From the NCBI RefSeq assembly GCF_037203765.1, contig NZ_JBBCAS010000010.1, positions 1-64,000 on the forward strand: 64,000 nucleotides of DNA, in the 5' to 3' direction. Both the position numbers and the translations under genes were made by a program. Each line of letters starts with the position of its first letter. Positions within the stretch are counted from its first letter, which is position 1. Below the pieces are notes generated by a model, which was not told the DNA's origin, ran no database searches, and worked only from the letters and a program-made list of their open reading frames with translations. Of this stretch, positions 61,678 to 64,000 are shown in pieces. The DNA is from Sediminicola sp037203765 (GTDB taxonomy: Bacteria > Bacteroidota > Bacteroidia > Flavobacteriales > Flavobacteriaceae).

Positions 61678-61728
61678 TTGTTAGTATGTAAATATTAATT
61701 ATATATTTGAGCAAGCGTATTAAATACG
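61678..61728 (+). promoter_or_regulatory. Promoter and palindromic operator of the sugar-uptake genes
   Basis: TTG at 61678, 21 bp spacer, and TATATTTG at 61702-61709 give a full Bacteroidota promoter match. Just downstream, CGTAT-TAA-ATACG at 61716-61728 is a perfect palindrome, and outer pairs AA/TT extend it. A repressor at this site would block initiation. The palindrome is in the position expected for a LacI- or GntR-type operator. Confidence 0.6.
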
Positions 61729-61765
61729 TTTAATAAATAATATTAATAAAAATACTTCCTGAGAC

Positions 61766-62662
61766 ATGAAGAATATCAAAGAATTACCAGCAAACGAGGC
61801 TACTGCTATTGTCTGCCGTCTAGGAGGAAATAACAGTATCGTGCAGTGTCGTATACTTACATTTTGTATTTTATTTTTGATGACTGTGATCCCTTGCATT
61901 GCACAAGAAGTAGAATTGGGGCAGAAGGAGCAGGATAGTTACCGGGCATTTGGTGCTGGTGCACATTTAAAGAACATGCATTTATGGCATGGTTTCGTTG
62001 TTCACCCAGGTGCTATTATAGCGACTAATTTGGAATTTAACTCACGAAACAGGAAGTTTACTTTTGGTGTATGGGGTGGAGCAAGCTTTACAAGTATCGA
62101 TGTGATCAATAAAGAAACGGGGGAGAATGTAAGTGCCCATTATAAGGAATTCTCAATATATACAGTGTATCGTTTTTCGGATAATTTTTTTGTTGAAGCT
62201 GTTACGCATAACAATTATACCGGTGTGGAGGAAAGAGGTGATGTATTGCATTACTGGAGTTATGATAAGACACAGGGATATAATTTTGTGGATATTAACT
62301 TTGGGTATAACATTACACCTAAAACCTTGTTGTATTTGGCTACAATTGTGGGAGGAGGTTCTGGGGATTATGAAGTCCAGGAAGATGGGTCCCTTAAGGA
62401 TTCTTGGACACACTATTTTGAAATAAAAAGTATGGTCTGGGAGAAAGAAGATTCTAGCTTTTCTCTTTTTGCCGGCGGTGCCTGGTCCTTTATAACAGAT
62501 AAAACATTTTATACAGAAGGTATGGGGAATGTAATAAATATAGGTGCGACCTATAGTAAAAAAATTAAGTTCGGAAACTATACTGCGCCTGTAGAGCTTA
62601 CTGCAATGTGGAATCCTGAAAAAGAGAAAACCGTTCTTCAGTTAGATTTTACGATTTTATAG
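61766..62662 (+). CDS. Predicted outer-membrane beta-barrel protein
   Basis: A 298-residue exported protein; the signal sequence ILTFCILFLMTVIPCIAQE follows an unusually long n-region of about 30 residues, so a later start is possible but no ATG fits better. The mature part alternates hydrophobic and polar strands with aromatic girdles (HGFVVHPGAIIATNLEFNS, FTFGVWGGASFTSIDVI, YNFVDINFGYNITPKTLLYL) and ends in TVLQLDFTIL, as outer-membrane barrels do. It is 57 bp upstream of the sugar-binding lipoprotein gene, so it could be the porin for that ABC system (inference). Confidence 0.65.
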   Translation: MKNIKELPANEATAIVCRLGGNNSIVQCRILTFCILFLMTVIPCIAQEVELGQKEQDSYRAFGAGAHLKNMHLWHGFVVHPGAIIATNLEFNSRNRKFTFGVWGGASFTSIDVINKETGENVSAHYKEFSIYTVYRFSDNFFVEAVTHNNYTGVEERGDVLHYWSYDKTQGYNFVDINFGYNITPKTLLYLATIVGGGSGDYEVQEDGSLKDSWTHYFEIKSMVWEKEDSSFSLFAGGAWSFITDKTFYTEGMGNVINIGATYSKKIKFGNYTAPVELTAMWNPEKEKTVLQLDFTIL

Positions 62663-62719
62663 AAAAACTTGTTCAGTGCAAAATCAGTTGAAATATAACA
62701 TAAACTAACGCTATTAATT

Positions 62720-63778
62720 ATGAAAGCATTAATCCAGAATGTATTAAAATTTGCCAAACCCATCGTGGGGCTAGCATTAATTTTCAATCTGTCTAGTTGT
62801 ATTGATCAAAAAAAATCTACCGGTGAATCCGGTAATTCTGAAGATGACACAAGTGAAGTTTTTGAAAGTAAAATCGATTTAACCGGAAAAAAGATAGGGT
62901 ATTGTACTCCGTCCCTTAATGCGCCATATTACCAAGCGCTCTTTCAAAGCATAAAATCCACCACAGAAAAAAACGGCATGATATTCTTGTCGGCCGACGG
63001 GCAGGACGATATTAACAAGCAGGTTGCTGCGGTTGAAGATCTAATTACCAAGGGTGTAGATGTCTTATTGCTGAACCCTAAAGATCCAGATGCATTGGTT
63101 GGGGCCACTAAATTGGCCAAAGCGGCGGGGATACCGGTATTTATCATAGACAGTTCTATAAATCCCGAAGCAGATTATGTGACCACTGTTCAATCCAACA
63201 ACCTGGCCAATGGTGAGTTGGCAGGTGAGTGGCTTGCTAAAAAATTTGGGAGCAAAAAAATGAATATAGCCTTATTGAGTGGTAATGCCGGAAACCCTGT
63301 GGGCAGGACACGTAAACAAGGGTTGTTGCAAGGTATTGCAGAAGAACAATTGCGAAGTTTGGGCTATATAGACCTAGATGTTAGAACGCAAGCCTATACC
63401 GATTGGTCATATGCAGGAGGCCTGAAAGCAATGGAAGATATATTGGTGGCCCACCCAGATATCAATGTTGTGATTACCGAATCAGATGTTTGTGTATTAG
63501 GGGCCATTAAGGCCATTGCTCAAGCGGGAAAAACAGATGACATATTAATAGTAGCAGGAGCTGATGGTCAAAAAGAGGCCATTAAATATATTATGGATAC
63601 AGATTTTTATGGTTGTACTGCCATGAACAGTCCCGTGCAAATAGGTAGAAATGCCGTTGAATATGCTGTACAGTATATGAATGGTAAAACAGATTTTCCT
63701 AAGACTTCATATACTCCACCACTCTTGATTACCAAGGAAAACGCTTCTAAATACTATAATCCAAAGGCATTGTTTTAA
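62720..63778 (+). CDS. Sugar ABC transporter substrate-binding lipoprotein (RbsB type)
   Basis: A 352-residue lipoprotein (lipobox LSSC) with a Peripla_BP_4 fold. Recognised by KIGYCTPSLNAPYYQALFQS, AVEDLITKGVDVLLLNPKDP, IPVFIIDSSINPEADYVTTV, NVVITESDVCVLGAIKAIAQ and VAGADGQKEAIKYI. It binds a pentose, hexose or inositol and hands it to the permease. The ATPase gene follows 19 bp later. An RbsABC-type importer is uncommon in marine Flavobacteriaceae, which mostly use TonB/SusCD. Confidence 0.9.
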   Translation: MKALIQNVLKFAKPIVGLALIFNLSSCIDQKKSTGESGNSEDDTSEVFESKIDLTGKKIGYCTPSLNAPYYQALFQSIKSTTEKNGMIFLSADGQDDINKQVAAVEDLITKGVDVLLLNPKDPDALVGATKLAKAAGIPVFIIDSSINPEADYVTTVQSNNLANGELAGEWLAKKFGSKKMNIALLSGNAGNPVGRTRKQGLLQGIAEEQLRSLGYIDLDVRTQAYTDWSYAGGLKAMEDILVAHPDINVVITESDVCVLGAIKAIAQAGKTDDILIVAGADGQKEAIKYIMDTDFYGCTAMNSPVQIGRNAVEYAVQYMNGKTDFPKTSYTPPLLITKENASKYYNPKALF

Positions 63779-63797
63779 TTGCTTTAAATTAATTGAT

Positions 63798-64000
63798 ATG
63801 CAAAATTCAAAACAAGAGTACCGATTGGAGATGACTGGAATATCAAAAAGTTTTGGTGTTGTTTCGGTCTTGGATAATGTAAATTTAAAGGTAAAACCTG
63901 GTGAAATCCATGCCTTGCTTGGTGAAAACGGCGCAGGAAAATCTACCTTGATAAAGATTCTTAGTGGGGTTCATCAAAAAGACGGGGGTAAAATAACTTT
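63798..64000 (+). CDS. Sugar ABC transporter ATP-binding protein, N-terminal part
   Basis: The gene starts at ATG 63798 and is cut by the window end. The first 67 residues include the start of a RbsA-type ATPase: TGISKSFGVVSVLDNVNLKV, and Walker A LLGENGAGKST. Full-length members are about 500 residues with two ATPase halves. It continues the sugar-uptake operon; the permease gene should follow outside the window. Confidence 0.88.
   Translation, partial: MQNSKQEYRLEMTGISKSFGVVSVLDNVNLKVKPGEIHALLGENGAGKSTLIKILSGVHQKDGGKIT

Overview
The window looks like the chromosome of a marine member of the Flavobacteriaceae (Bacteroidota). The gene set and protein styles point that way: a split two-subunit transketolase, a mitochondrial-type aconitase behind a MoxR ATPase, SurA-like lipoprotein foldases, FKBP lipoproteins, and a carotenoid cluster with CruF, CrtD and a CrtA-like hydroxylase. 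Several upstream regions carry the Bacteroidota -7 promoter element TAnnTTTG. No phage, integrase, transposase or CRISPR is visible.

Layout. 1-9.9 kb: small housekeeping and accessory genes, mostly on the minus strand, with blocks of palindromic REP-like repeats (1-170, 3.48-4.01 kb) and a decayed histidine-kinase pseudogene (5.7-6.2 kb). 9.9-17.7 kb, plus strand: two periplasmic foldases, MoxR, aconitase, a tandem TlpA pair and a CrtA-like carotenoid hydroxylase. 17.7-23.5 kb, minus strand: a carotenoid operon (crtI-crtB-crtZ-crtD-cruF) headed by a MerR/B12 regulator that carries the residues of CarH-type photoreceptors. 25.1-25.9 kb: tRNA-Leu(GAG) followed by a five-fold tandem array built from its own 3' end and terminator.

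26-43 kb is an AT-rich signalling and surface block lying between tRNA-Leu and tRNA-Lys. It holds a 1466-residue GAF/PAS histidine kinase, a REC-PAS protein ending in a kinase-like phosphoacceptor helix without an ATPase domain, five stand-alone receivers, a second GAF kinase, and a LytTR regulator whose receiver has lost its phosphorylation site. Embedded in it is a four-gene operon that reads as a Bacteroidota chaperone-usher fimbrial system: DUF4402 pilin, PapD-like chaperone, second DUF4402 subunit, and an 870-residue usher. A promoter with five boxes phased at 20-22 bp lies between the usher and the LytTR gene, and two matching boxes spaced 21 bp lie upstream of the pilin operon. This suggests, as inference, that the LytTR protein controls both. 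It is the strongest candidate here for an undescribed system.

43-61.4 kb is core metabolism and information processing: aroK, a phosphoribosyltransferase, a TPMT-like methyltransferase, an S4 RNA-binding protein, an FKBP lipoprotein, split transketolase, tgt-lptG-like-EamA, accA, dnaB, a HAD phosphatase, YjbQ, an EF-hand protein, and the thrS-infC-rpmI-rplT operon, in which infC appears to start at AUA. 61.7-64 kb begins a sugar ABC uptake operon (outer-membrane protein, binding lipoprotein, ATPase cut by the window end) behind a good promoter and a palindromic operator.
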